Both the position numbers and the translations under genes were made by a program. A stretch of 64,000 bases of DNA from the NCBI GenBank assembly GCA_022819825.1, contig JAJEGM010000001.1, forward strand, positions 1 through 64,000. Reading direction: 5' to 3'. The notes below the pieces were generated by a model that was not told the DNA's origin, did no database searches, and saw nothing but the letters and a program-made list of their open reading frames with translations. Below, one piece after another: positions 36,284 through 45,321 of this stretch. This stretch comes from Acidimicrobiia bacterium (GTDB lineage Bacteria; Actinomycetota; Acidimicrobiia; Acidimicrobiales; Bin134). Numbering within the stretch: the first letter of the stretch is position 1; every line of letters starts with the position of its first letter.

Positions 36284-37222
36284 CTACAAAATTGCCAGAG
36301 GATTCACCGGCGAACCGGTGCCGTAGCGTAGCACCAGCGGGGCACACACGTACTGAAATTCCCAGCGGTCCAGGTCGGCGCAGCGGGCGGCCACAGCCTC
36401 GAAATCGGCGTTGTCGATGATGGGCATGCCCATGTACGGCAACAGGATGTGGTGGACGTGCAGCGCGATGCGGATGGGCAACGGGTTGGGGATGCCCTGA
36501 TCGTCTTGGGGGGCGTCCTGGAAATCCCAGGTCAGGCAGGAGGCCTCCGTTTCATAGAGGAACTCGATGGCCGAGGCGTGGACCCCGGCATTGGACCCCA
36601 TGCCCTGGGAGGTGCCGGTTTTCTCAAAGTACACGTCCATGCCGCTGCGGATGCACACCGCGTCGCCAGGGCGGGGCTCGATCCCCTGGGCGGCAGCCAC
36701 GTCGGCCAGCTCCCAGCCGTGGACCGGCTCGCCCGGTGCCACATAGTCAGTGCCCCGGAACCGGGGGACGTCGTAGAGCACCCCCCGGGTGACGATGCCG
36801 TCGCGCCAGTAGTCGATGGTGCCGGTGTGCTCGGCGGGCATGGGAGGCTTGGCGAACTCCTTGCCGTTCCAGAACTTGCCCCCGCCGTCCACCGGCAGAT
36901 GGCATAGGGCGTCGATGTGGGTCTGCACGAACCCGTGGATGAACATGCCGAAATAGTCGGCCATCGCCCCTGAGTCCCCCGCCCCCACAAAGTGATGGGC
37001 CGGGTAGGGGTTGGCCGGACCGGCATGAGTGTCGATGGGCCGGCTCATCGACACCGCCTCTCCGGTCTGCACCAGCGTGGCCGCTGAACGGCGGGCCTCC
37101 GGCGTGATGTGGTTGAGGGTGCCCAACTCATCATCGTCCCCCCAGCGACCCCAGTTGCAGAACCGATCCCGGTAGGCGGCGTACTCTTCAGCAGTCGGCG
37201 GCGTGCGGTCACTCAGTCCCAT
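36284..37222 (-). CDS. Cyclase-family (kynurenine formamidase-like) hydrolase, copy 2
   Basis: The 312-residue paralogue of the 22056 protein shares CNWGRWGDDDELGTLNHIT but retains the metal-type motif FVQTHIDALCHLP with His102, Asp104 and His108. The ATG at 37222 is chosen because the product then starts like its paralogue, and the longer upstream reading overlaps the divergent P450. Members hydrolyse cyclic or linear amides. It is upstream of the three-gene demethylation set on the same strand with an 86-base gap, so joint transcription is uncertain. Confidence 0.83.
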   Translation of the reverse strand: MGLSDRTPPTAEEYAAYRDRFCNWGRWGDDDELGTLNHITPEARRSAATLVQTGEAVSMSRPIDTHAGPANPYPAHHFVGAGDSGAMADYFGMFIHGFVQTHIDALCHLPVDGGGKFWNGKEFAKPPMPAEHTGTIDYWRDGIVTRGVLYDVPRFRGTDYVAPGEPVHGWELADVAAAQGIEPRPGDAVCIRSGMDVYFEKTGTSQGMGSNAGVHASAIEFLYETEASCLTWDFQDAPQDDQGIPNPLPIRIALHVHHILLPYMGMPIIDNADFEAVAARCADLDRWEFQYVCAPLVLRYGTGSPVNPLAIL

Positions 37223-37240
37223 AAGGCAGTCTCTATCACA

Positions 37241-38422
37241 ATGAACGACTACGACCCGTTCTCCTTGGAGGTAGCCACTGATCCGCTGCCCATCTATCGG
37301 GATTTGCGGGCAGCAGGCGGCGTACACCGGCTGGAGCAGTATCACGGGTGGGCGCTGCCCCGTTTCGCCGAGGTGTGGGAGGTGAGCTGCGACCGAGAGT
37401 CGTTCACCATCGCCGAGGGGCCCGTCTTCCTTCGTGATCAGGTGCTTCAACCGGCCCCAGCCGAGCTGGGGCCGCTGCCAACCGGGCCGTTTCTCAGCTT
37501 CTCTCAGATGGACCCGCCCGCCCACACCCAGGTCCGCAAGATTCTCTATCCCCCGCTACGCCCGAGGCCAGTGGCCGAACTGGAGGCCGAGCTGCGCCGG
37601 GTGGCTGCCGACTGCGTGGACGCCGCTCTGGACCAGGGGCGGTTGGACGTGGTGACCGAGCTGGCCTCGCCGGTATCGGTGGCCGGTACCTCACTGGTAC
37701 TGGGTTTCCCCTTCTCCGATGGGGAGAAGTTGGTGGAATACGCCAACCAGACCATGCGCTATGACGACCGCGCTCCTGCGGCCCGGGCCAAGATTCACGA
37801 ATACCTGTGCGGCTTCGTGGCTAAACAGCGGGCTGGAGACTGCCCTGAGTACATCGAGTCTCTGCTAGGAGTGGACTTGCTGGGCCATCCCTTCGACGAC
37901 CAAGACGCAGCCATCCAGCTCTCCACCCTGTTCACCGGTGGCGTGGAGACCACTCCCAAAGTGATGGGCGGCGGGTTCATCCACCTGGCCGCCAACGGTG
38001 ACCAGCGGTCCGCCTTGGCCCGAGACCCGTCGCTCAGCGGGGGCGCCTTCGAGGAAATGCTGCGCCTGGAAGTGCCCATCCAGCACCTGGGCCGCACCGT
38101 GTGCCGGCCAACCGAAATCGGCGGCCAGGAGATGGCCCCCGGCGACCGGGTGTTTCTGCTGTATCAGTCGGCCAACCGGGATGAGCGGGAGTTTGGCACC
38201 GATTCTGAGAGCTTCGACCTCCACCGCCGCCCAAATCGTCAGCTGGGCTTCGGCCACGGCCTGCATTACTGCATCGGCGCCCATCTGGCCCGTCTGGAGG
38301 GCCGGGTCATCATCGAAGAAGCTCTGGCCCGCATCCCCGACTTTGAGGTGCCCGCCGACGAAGTGGTCCGCCTGCCGGGATCATTCCAGCAGGGCTACGC
38401 CTCGGTGCCGATCGTCTTCTGA
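37241..38422 (+). CDS. Cytochrome P450 (copy 1)
   Basis: The 393-residue soluble bacterial P450 has the heme-thiolate Cys344 in FGHGLHYCIGAHLARLEGR, the K-helix ExxR (Glu272-Arg275), and the I-helix GGVETT (233-238). It would hydroxylate or otherwise oxidise an organic substrate using electrons from a ferredoxin. The ATG at 37241 is 18 bases from the divergent cyclase start. The protein ends 7 bases before a second P450 gene on the other strand. The CYP family cannot be named from sequence alone. Confidence 0.93.
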   Translation: MNDYDPFSLEVATDPLPIYRDLRAAGGVHRLEQYHGWALPRFAEVWEVSCDRESFTIAEGPVFLRDQVLQPAPAELGPLPTGPFLSFSQMDPPAHTQVRKILYPPLRPRPVAELEAELRRVAADCVDAALDQGRLDVVTELASPVSVAGTSLVLGFPFSDGEKLVEYANQTMRYDDRAPAARAKIHEYLCGFVAKQRAGDCPEYIESLLGVDLLGHPFDDQDAAIQLSTLFTGGVETTPKVMGGGFIHLAANGDQRSALARDPSLSGGAFEEMLRLEVPIQHLGRTVCRPTEIGGQEMAPGDRVFLLYQSANRDEREFGTDSESFDLHRRPNRQLGFGHGLHYCIGAHLARLEGRVIIEEALARIPDFEVPADEVVRLPGSFQQGYASVPIVF

Positions 38423-38429
38423 TTCTCAG

Positions 38430-39629
38430 CTAGGACAGGGCTACCGGCAAGCGGGCCAGCCCGCGCAAAGTGAGCCGGTCCTTCCAGGGGGGATCGTCCT
38501 CCAACGGAGTCCAGGTTTCGAAGCGATCCAGCAGACCGGCCAGCACTACCTGGCCTTCGAGGCGGGCCAGTGACGCGCCCAGGCAGTAGTGGATGCCTGA
38601 TCCGAACGACAGCAGCGGTGTCTCTTGGCGGCCGATGTCGAACCGGTCGGGACTGTCGATCACGTCGGGGTCGCGGTTGGCCGCCCCCAAAAGCATCAAC
38701 ACCATGCTGCCGGGAGCGATGGAATGCCCCCCGATCTCCACGTCTTCAAAAGTGTACCGGGCGTCCACCTGCACGGGAGGCTGATAGCGAAGCACCTCGT
38801 CCACCGCGCCGGGCACCAGTGAGCGATCGGCTCGCAGCCGGGCCAACTCCTCGGGATGCCGGATGAGCGTGTGGACCATGTTGCCGATCAGGTTGGTGGT
38901 GGTTTCGAAGCCCGCGGCATAGATCAGCGACAACGTGAGCCCGATCTCCCGCTGGGTGAGCCGGTCCTCTCCGTCGCTGGCCGCGATCAGCGCCGAGAGC
39001 AGGTCGTCACGGGGCTCGGCTCGACGCTGGTCGATCAGCTCATCGAAGTAGGCCGCCACCTTGACCCCGGAGGCCTCGGCCCGCTCCCGGCCTTCCTGGC
39101 TTTGGTTCGGCTCGAGGGTGCCGGCCAAATCGGACACCAATGGTCGCAGCCAATCGCGGTCAGACCGGGGAACCCCCACCAGCTCGCTGATGACATTGGC
39201 CGGCAAGGGAAAGGCCAGTTCTTCAATCAGGTCTCCCCCGCCGGAAGAAGCCAGCGAATCCAACTGCTCGCCGGTCATCTCCTCCACCGCTGACCGCAGA
39301 CCTTCCACCCGTCGGGGGGTGAAGGCCCGGCTCACCAGCGAACGCAGGCGAGTGTGATCGGGAGGGTTCAAGAACAAGAAGGTTCGCTCTTCGTTGGGAG
39401 TTCGCACTCTCTCCGCAGTGAGCGTCGGAACCTCGTCGCCAGGCTCGGCGTTGCCCATCCGGGGATCCCGAAGTGCCTTCCGGCAGTCCTCGTACCGGGT
39501 GAGCACCCAGTAGTCAGCGAAGCTGAGCTTGTGAACCGGCGCCGTCTCCCGCAGCTCCCTCAGCAAGGGATAGGGGTTGGCGTACACCTCCGGATCGGTA
39601 ACGATCCGAATGATCAGCTCGTCGCTCAT
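38430..39629 (-). CDS. Cytochrome P450 (copy 2)
   Basis: The 399-residue soluble P450 has heme ligand Cys349 in FGSGIHYCLGASLARLEGQ, Glu278-x-x-Arg281 and I-helix AAGFETT (238-244), a standard actinobacterial CYP of the CYP107-like type. It is only distantly similar to the neighbouring P450, so the tail-to-tail pair is not a fresh duplication. Its ATG overlaps by four bases the stop of the SDR gene, so SDR and P450 form a two-gene operon that could hydroxylate a substrate and oxidise it to the ketone. Confidence 0.93.
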   Translation of the reverse strand: MSDELIIRIVTDPEVYANPYPLLRELRETAPVHKLSFADYWVLTRYEDCRKALRDPRMGNAEPGDEVPTLTAERVRTPNEERTFLFLNPPDHTRLRSLVSRAFTPRRVEGLRSAVEEMTGEQLDSLASSGGGDLIEELAFPLPANVISELVGVPRSDRDWLRPLVSDLAGTLEPNQSQEGRERAEASGVKVAAYFDELIDQRRAEPRDDLLSALIAASDGEDRLTQREIGLTLSLIYAAGFETTTNLIGNMVHTLIRHPEELARLRADRSLVPGAVDEVLRYQPPVQVDARYTFEDVEIGGHSIAPGSMVLMLLGAANRDPDVIDSPDRFDIGRQETPLLSFGSGIHYCLGASLARLEGQVVLAGLLDRFETWTPLEDDPPWKDRLTLRGLARLPVALS

Positions 39630-40543
39630 GGACGCGGACTGTGGACCCGACCGAAGGTGTAGCCGTCGGGCCAGCCCCGCCGGGCGAGGTTGGCCTCTTG
39701 TCGGGCGATGACCGCAGGGATATCGGCCGGCTGCCAGCCCTCCACCAGAGACTCGCCCATCAGATCGCGCACCGGCCGGTTGAGTTCCACCAGCAGTTGC
39801 AAGCTGAAGGCGATGCGACCGGTTAGCACGTTGGGATCGCCAGTGAGCAGCGCCACGGCGGCTTCGGCCATCGTCTCAAGGGGCTCGAACATCTCCTCGT
39901 CTATCCAGCCGCCCTCCACCAGAGCCGGCGTGGCAATGGCCGCTTGCGGGGTGAGGGCATTGACGGAAATCCCCTGGCCCTCGCACTCGCTGGCCGCCGA
40001 CACCGTCAGCTTGTTCAAGGCCGCTTTCGGCGCCCCATATACGAATCCGGCCTTTGAGGGCTTGCTCGACGGGAACGGCGGTCCGGGGGGCAACTCAGCG
40101 GAGAAGGTGGTGAGGTTCAGAATTGCGCCGCTCCCCCGTTCGCGCATCCCGCTGACCACCGACGACATCAGCTCCCACGGTGCCCATAGGTTGACCTGCA
40201 AGCTCCGCTCAAGCTGCTTAGGTGTGACCTCCTCAAACGGGTAATACCCACCGAAGGCGGCATTGTTCACCAGGATGTCGACCGGCCCAAACGCCTCTTC
40301 TGTCCTGGGTACCAGCTCGGTGCGGGCCCCGGACGGGTCGCTGAGGTCGGATGGAATCACCAGGCACTCCCCGCCGAACGCCTCAATGCGCTCCTTGGTG
40401 GCGGCCAAGCCCTGCTCGTCGCGTGCTGTGATGGCCACTCGGGCGCCCTCGGCAGCTAGACGCACCGCTATCGCGGTACCCGTTCCCCCCTTGCTGGCGC
40501 CGGTGACCAGCGCAACTTTGCCGTCGGTGGCACCCTCACTCAT
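39626..40543 (-). CDS. Short-chain dehydrogenase/reductase
   Basis: The 305-residue NAD(P)-dependent enzyme has TGASKGGTG (14-22), VNNAAFGG, and VYGAPKAALNKLT with the catalytic Tyr and Lys. The start at 40543 has a purine-rich ribosome-binding site (GGGAGGGAAGG). It is coupled to the P450 downstream. The C-terminal extension past the usual 250 residues may aid substrate binding. The substrate is unknown. Confidence 0.88.
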   Translation of the reverse strand: MSEGATDGKVALVTGASKGGTGTAIAVRLAAEGARVAITARDEQGLAATKERIEAFGGECLVIPSDLSDPSGARTELVPRTEEAFGPVDILVNNAAFGGYYPFEEVTPKQLERSLQVNLWAPWELMSSVVSGMRERGSGAILNLTTFSAELPPGPPFPSSKPSKAGFVYGAPKAALNKLTVSAASECEGQGISVNALTPQAAIATPALVEGGWIDEEMFEPLETMAEAAVALLTGDPNVLTGRIAFSLQLLVELNRPVRDLMGESLVEGWQPADIPAVIARQEANLARRGWPDGYTFGRVHSPRP

Positions 40544-40613
40544 GGTCCTTCCCTCCCTTGGGGAATTATGGTCGAGCCTACGCCGACGAGTTGAGCCGAG
40601 GACTACCAGCAAC

Positions 40614-41357
40614 GTGACCGACAACCAAAGCCAACAACGCCGAGCTCTATCGCTACTGCACACCTCGGACTGCCATTTGGGAACTTCTCCAGCCAAACGC
40701 CAAGAGAAGGCATTTGCTGCGGCCATCGATCTGGCCATCGATGAGGCCGTTGACGCGGTGATCATCTCCGGCGACCTGTTCGATCACAACCGGGTGGGCG
40801 ACGACGTGCTGAGTTGGGCTGCCGATCAGCTCGCTCGGCTCTCGTGCCCGGTGGTGATGATCGCCGGCAACCATGACGCCCACCCGGAGACGTCGGTGCT
40901 TCACCGGTTTGGCCCCCATATACAGGATCTCCCGGTCACGGTCCTCGATTCCCTCGAGGGAACCACCACTCAACTTCCCGAGCTGGAGCTCACCGTGTGG
41001 GGCAAGTCGATGGACGACCACCATCCCGGCTTCCACCCCCTCGATGGCCTTCCCGATCGTCCTGAGGACGGCTGGTGCGTAGCCATGGGCCACGGCCTGG
41101 TCATGCCCGACGAGACGCCGTCTTACCGTTCGTCTCCGATCTACCCCAGCCACCTGGACACCGTCGACTGGGACTACGTCGCCCTGGGCCACATTCACCG
41201 CCATCAAGTGGTGCGCGAATCACCCTCGGTGGTCGCCTACTCCGGCGCCACCGCGGAGTCATTGGAAGGCGAGCCCGCAGTAGTGCTGGTCAGCCTCAGC
41301 CCAGATTCCGGCGTCTCCGTATCCCTGCGCGAGCTGACGCCCCAGCCTGTCGACTAG
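40614..41357 (+). CDS. Metallophosphoesterase (SbcD/Mre11-like nuclease or phosphatase)
   Basis: The 247-residue calcineurin-type phosphoesterase has all metal motifs in order: TSDCHLG (Asp19, His21), SGDLFDHN (Asp54, Asp57), AGNHDAH (85-91), MGHGL and LGHIHRHQ. The opening HTSDCHLG and HLG resembles the nuclease SbcD/Mre11 family, though only the catalytic domain is present and no SbcC-like ATPase follows. It could be a phosphodiesterase or repair exonuclease. The GTG at 40614 is 70 bases from the divergent SDR gene. Its stop shares CTAG with the next opposing gene. Confidence 0.85.
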   Translation: MTDNQSQQRRALSLLHTSDCHLGTSPAKRQEKAFAAAIDLAIDEAVDAVIISGDLFDHNRVGDDVLSWAADQLARLSCPVVMIAGNHDAHPETSVLHRFGPHIQDLPVTVLDSLEGTTTQLPELELTVWGKSMDDHHPGFHPLDGLPDRPEDGWCVAMGHGLVMPDETPSYRSSPIYPSHLDTVDWDYVALGHIHRHQVVRESPSVVAYSGATAESLEGEPAVVLVSLSPDSGVSVSLRELTPQPVD

Positions 41358-42217
41358 GGCTTGCCCACGCCGGGAACGGCGGCTTCGGTGGCGTATATAG
41401 AACCGGTTTTCGCCGCGGTGACCACTTCTCTCTTCCAGTCGTCGGCGGCGCAGATAAGGAGTGTGCGGCGGTCGTCGCCGCCGAGCACGCAGGCCACCGG
41501 CACTTTGGGGGCCATGTCGTAGGAGTCGGTCACCTCGCCGCCGGGCAGCACTCGAAACACCCGCAGGCCCAGCGGATCGGCCACCCACACCGCGCCCTCG
41601 GCGTCGAGGCAGATGCCGTCGGGCGGGGCCACCGGGGCCCGGTCGGACTCTGGAACCAACTCGGCATATACCCTCCGGTTGGACAGGGCGCCGTCGGGGG
41701 CCACGTCAAACGCGGTGAGCCGGAAGGCCGCGCTCTCGGCCACGATCAGCGTCTCCTCGTCGGGGGTCAAGATGTGGCCATTGGGGGCCTCCATGCCATC
41801 GGCGCCCACGCTCACCGACCCGTCGGGGGCCACTCTCAGGGTCTGCGCAGTGCGCCGCTCTCCACCGGCGTGAATCCTCTGCCCCATGTCGCCGATATAG
41901 GCGGTGCCGTCGGAGCGCACAATCATGTCGTTGATGTCGCCAATAGCCAGCGACGACAGATCGGCGTGCTCCACTATGGACCCGTCGGGCTCTTGGCGCA
42001 GCAGCTTTTGGGTGGCCATGGCCACCACCAGCAGCCGGCCGTCGGGAAGCCAGCCCAGCCCCGATGGGTCGTCCCAGTCGACCACGGCCACCGTCTCCGC
42101 GTTTCCGTCGAGGTCGGTGCGCACCACCCGATGGGCGTGCATGTCGGAGAACCACAGGGCGCCGTCGTGCCACCGAGGGCCCTCAGAAAAGTTGAGCCCG
42201 TCCAAAATCGTGCGCAT
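41354..42217 (-). CDS. SMP-30/gluconolactonase-like beta-propeller hydrolase
   Basis: The 287-residue six-bladed propeller of the SGL family has FSEGPRWHDGALWFSD (metal Glu), INDMIVRSDGTAYIGD (Asn), APNGHILTPDEETLIVAES and APPDGICLDAEGAVWVAD (Asp). The family hydrolyses sugar lactones or related esters with one divalent metal. The ATG at 42217 has an excellent AAGGAGG. It is divergent from the TauD gene by 48 bases; the substrate is open. Confidence 0.88.
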   Translation of the reverse strand: MRTILDGLNFSEGPRWHDGALWFSDMHAHRVVRTDLDGNAETVAVVDWDDPSGLGWLPDGRLLVVAMATQKLLRQEPDGSIVEHADLSSLAIGDINDMIVRSDGTAYIGDMGQRIHAGGERRTAQTLRVAPDGSVSVGADGMEAPNGHILTPDEETLIVAESAAFRLTAFDVAPDGALSNRRVYAELVPESDRAPVAPPDGICLDAEGAVWVADPLGLRVFRVLPGGEVTDSYDMAPKVPVACVLGGDDRRTLLICAADDWKREVVTAAKTGSIYATEAAVPGVGKP

Positions 42218-42265
42218 CTGGTGCCTCCTTGGGTTGGAATTCCGCCGAGATGGCACAATAGCCCC

Positions 42266-43174
42266 ATGAGCATGAGCCTCTCTCCCGGTGTCGGTGCAGA
42301 CGAGTCCTACGAGACCATCCAGGTGTCGAGGATCGGCGGCTCTTTGGGCGCGGTGATCTCTGGCGTGGACCCCCGCGACGACCTCACCGATCAGCAGTTC
42401 GCCGAGATCCACCAGGCCCTGCTCCGCCATGAGGTGATCTTCTTCCGCAACGTGCCTATGAGCGCCGAGGAACAACTCGAGTTGGCCTCCCGGTGGGGAC
42501 AGCCCAGCATCTTTCCCCTACAGGCAGTCATGGGCGCCACCGAGCCGAGCACGTCGATAATCCGCGACGATGCCGAGAGCCTGCCGACTACCGACAACTG
42601 GCACACCGACGTGACCTGGATCGAAGTGCCCCCCAAGGTCGCCCTGCTCCAGTGCCTGGTCGCGCCCTCCTACGGCGGCGACACCATGTGGTGCAGCATC
42701 ACCTCGGCCTACGACGCCCTGTCGGCACCGATGCGGGCCATGATCGACGGTCTAGAAGTCCACCACTCCAACTATCCCCAATTCTGCACAAGCATGGCCG
42801 AGAAGTCGGGAAGCTGGGACTTGGTGGCCCCGCTGAGAGAGGCCTATCCCGGCGTGGAGCACCCGCTGGTCCGCACCCACCCTGAGACGGGGCGGCGGGC
42901 TCTGTACATCGCCACGAATTTCCACCAGTACGTGGTCGGGTTGACTGAGAACGAGAGCACGGCCCTTCTTGACTTTCTCGTACGCCACATCGACCAGCCC
43001 CGGTTCCACTGCCGGTGGTCGTGGACTGAGGGCGACCTGGCCATCTGGGACGAGCGGTCAACCAACCATCGGGGCGTGTCCGACCACTATCCGCAGGTCC
43101 GGGAGGTCCGCCGCTGCACCGTGGACGGCGACCGCCCCTTCTTCGACTCCTCGGTGCCCTACCAGCCCCAGTAG
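42266..43174 (+). CDS. TauD/TfdA-family 2-oxoglutarate-dependent dioxygenase
   Basis: The 302-residue Fe(II)/2OG oxygenase has the facial triad His113/Asp115 in NWHTDVTW and distal His268 in TNHRGVSDHY, and Arg residues near 279-283 that would bind 2-oxoglutarate. Opening VSRIGGSLGAVISGVD and HEVIFFRNV are typical of the TauD group. Members hydroxylate taurine, alkyl sulfates, aryloxyacetates or small quaternary amines, so the substrate is not fixed. The product ends within the last 16 bases of the opposing enoyl-CoA hydratase gene. Confidence 0.9.
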   Translation: MSMSLSPGVGADESYETIQVSRIGGSLGAVISGVDPRDDLTDQQFAEIHQALLRHEVIFFRNVPMSAEEQLELASRWGQPSIFPLQAVMGATEPSTSIIRDDAESLPTTDNWHTDVTWIEVPPKVALLQCLVAPSYGGDTMWCSITSAYDALSAPMRAMIDGLEVHHSNYPQFCTSMAEKSGSWDLVAPLREAYPGVEHPLVRTHPETGRRALYIATNFHQYVVGLTENESTALLDFLVRHIDQPRFHCRWSWTEGDLAIWDERSTNHRGVSDHYPQVREVRRCTVDGDRPFFDSSVPYQPQ

Positions 43175-44010
43175 TCCCCGCCGAAGCGCTCGTCGCGCTC
43201 GGCCAGCGCGCCCTTCATGCCCTTCTCCCGAGACGTCTCGTGGAAGTCGAACTCGTCGGGGCTGCGGCGGGTGCCCATCACGAACAAGGGGTGGACGCCG
43301 TAGTGGGGGGTGAATGACTGGCCGAAGCCCAGCATGTCGTAAGCCAGATGGGCCACGGTACGGCCGGTGGCGATGCCGTCGCGGGGCAGGCTGGCCAGCG
43401 CCCCGGTGAGCTGGGCCACCGCTTCGTCCAACTCATCGGAGGGTACCACCCGGTTGACCAGGCCCAGCCGCTCGGCCTCGGCGGCGTTGAACTTCCGTCC
43501 GGTCACCACCAGTTCGTTAGCCCGCTTTAGCCCGATCTGGGAGGCGAGCATGGGGTAGAGCCACGACGTACCCGCCGAGCCGAACCGCTCCTCGGGCAGC
43601 CCGAACACGGCGTCGTCGGTCACTACCGCGAAATCGCACACCAGCATCAGATACAGCCCGGCGCCGATGCACGGCCCGTGAACCCGGGCCACTATGGGCT
43701 TGGCCGAGTACAGCAGGTCGCGCATCACCCACGCCCGGCGGCGCAGTCCGGCGATGGCGAACCGGCCCCCCTTGGTCTCGGCCCCACCGTAGAAGTCGTC
43801 GGGGCTGGACAGGTCGAAACCCGAGGTGAACCCCCGCCCCGCCCCAGCCAACAAGATGCACTTCACGTCGTCATCGGCCTCGGCCTGGCGGACGAAAGCC
43901 ACGATCTGATCGAACATCTCGTCGGTCAGCGCGTTGAACACGTCGGGCCGATTGAGGGTGATCGTCGCCACCGCTCCGGCCGTCTCGTAGGTCACATTGT
44001 CTTCAGCCAT
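43159..44010 (-). CDS. Enoyl-CoA hydratase/isomerase family protein (crotonase), copy 1
   Basis: The 283-residue crotonase-fold protein shows ITLNRPDVFNALTDEM, the oxyanion loop AGRGFTSGFDLS, a second HGPCIGAGLYLMLVCDF, and FGLPEERFGSAGTS where the catalytic acid lies. The C-terminal part runs to GMKGALAERDERFGG, a known tail of crotonases that act on larger CoA esters. I start at the ATG at 44010. It overlaps the TauD stop by 16 bases. Confidence 0.9.
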   Translation of the reverse strand: MAEDNVTYETAGAVATITLNRPDVFNALTDEMFDQIVAFVRQAEADDDVKCILLAGAGRGFTSGFDLSSPDDFYGGAETKGGRFAIAGLRRRAWVMRDLLYSAKPIVARVHGPCIGAGLYLMLVCDFAVVTDDAVFGLPEERFGSAGTSWLYPMLASQIGLKRANELVVTGRKFNAAEAERLGLVNRVVPSDELDEAVAQLTGALASLPRDGIATGRTVAHLAYDMLGFGQSFTPHYGVHPLFVMGTRRSPDEFDFHETSREKGMKGALAERDERFGGDYWGW

Positions 44011-44030
44011 GACCCCTATCCTGTCGGATT

Positions 44031-45302
44031 GTGAGCAACCCGCCCACCCGGTTGGCCCGACGGCTGGGCACTGGGGATGCGATCGTGATCGGACTGGGGT
44101 CGATGATCGGGGCCAGCGTGTTCGCTGCCATCGGGCCGGCGGCGGCCGCGGCCGGATCGGGCCTGATGATCGGATTGGCGGTAGCCGGAGTGGTGGCGTT
44201 CTGCAACGCCACATCCTCAGCGCAGTTGGCCGCCCTCTACCCCGCCTCCGGGGGCACCTACGTGTATGGGCGCAAGCGGCTGGGCCACCTTGCCGGGTTC
44301 TGCGCCGGATGGGGGTTTGTGGTCGGCAAGTCGGCCACGCTGTCGGTCTCGGCGCTCGCTTTCGGGGCCTACGCGTTTCCTGAGTACCCCCGGCCCGCCG
44401 GCATCGCCGCCGTTGTGGTGGTGACTGCGATCAATCTCCGAGGCATCACCCGGACGGCGGCGGCCACCCGGGTCACGGTCACCCTAGTGTTAATCGCCCT
44501 CGGCTTGGTGGTGGCCGCTGCGGTGGGCGGGGGCACGGCCGATGCCGACAATCTGGCCGACTGGGGCGCGGGCGGCGCGGGCGGCGCGGGCGGAATTCTG
44601 GAGGCAGCCGGGCTGTTGTTCTTCGCCTTCGCCGGCTATGCCCGCATCGCCACTCTGGGCGAGGAGATCAAGGATCCGGCTCGCACCATTCCCCGGGCCA
44701 TCCCCGCTGCGCTGGGCATAGCGCTGGTGGTGTATGCCGCGGTGTCAGCTACCGCCCTGTGGGCGGTCGGCCCCGAAGTGCTGGCAAACGCGGCCGCACC
44801 ATTGGCAGCGGCCACCGACGCCGGGGCTTGGAACGGCCTCACCCCGGTAGTGCGAGCGGGGGCGGCCATTGCCTCGGCCGGGGCGCTGATGGCCCTCATC
44901 GCCGGAGTGGGGCGAACCACATTTGCCATGGCCTCAGAAGGCGATCTGCCCCGATTGCTGAGCAGGGTCCATCCGACATTCAAGGTGCCCCACTACGCCG
45001 AGGTCGCGGTGGCCGCGGTGGTGATCGTGCTGGTGGCGCTGACCGACCTGAGAAGCGTGCTCGGATTCAGCTCGTTCTGCGTGCTGTTCTACTACGCCGT
45101 GACCAACGCCGCCGCGTGGACCCTGTCAACCGGCCAGCGCCGATGGCCGCGGTGGCTGAGCGGCCTCGGCTTCATCGGCTGCGTCACCCTGGCCGTGACT
45201 CTGCCCGGTGCATCCGTGATTATCGGCATTATGGTTCTTGCCTCCGGTATCTTGATGTGGCGAATCCGCAGAGCATTGCCCCAGTCGGCCGCGACCGAGT
45301 AA
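44031..45302 (+). CDS. APC-superfamily amino acid/amine permease
   Basis: The 423-residue integral membrane protein has about 12 hydrophobic helices and the N-terminal family motif GDAIVIGLGSMIGASVFAAIG, followed by LAALYPASGGTYVYGRKRLG. It imports amino acids or amines with protons, or exchanges them. The GTG at 44031 stands 20 bases from the divergent crotonase. Alanine/glycine-rich helices match the high GC. It precedes the protease by 19 bases. A betaine or methylamine substrate would fit the window but nothing proves it. Confidence 0.88.
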   Translation: MSNPPTRLARRLGTGDAIVIGLGSMIGASVFAAIGPAAAAAGSGLMIGLAVAGVVAFCNATSSAQLAALYPASGGTYVYGRKRLGHLAGFCAGWGFVVGKSATLSVSALAFGAYAFPEYPRPAGIAAVVVVTAINLRGITRTAAATRVTVTLVLIALGLVVAAAVGGGTADADNLADWGAGGAGGAGGILEAAGLLFFAFAGYARIATLGEEIKDPARTIPRAIPAALGIALVVYAAVSATALWAVGPEVLANAAAPLAAATDAGAWNGLTPVVRAGAAIASAGALMALIAGVGRTTFAMASEGDLPRLLSRVHPTFKVPHYAEVAVAAVVIVLVALTDLRSVLGFSSFCVLFYYAVTNAAAWTLSTGQRRWPRWLSGLGFIGCVTLAVTLPGASVIIGIMVLASGILMWRIRRALPQSAATE

Positions 45303-45321
45303 AAGCAGCAAGAAGGAAGCA

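Noticed and set aside
42231-42249. Sequence around ATTCCGCCGAGATGGCAC before the TauD gene resembling the palindrome motif.
   Set aside because: The right arm is out of register and mismatched, and there is no second copy one base away, unlike the four accepted loci.
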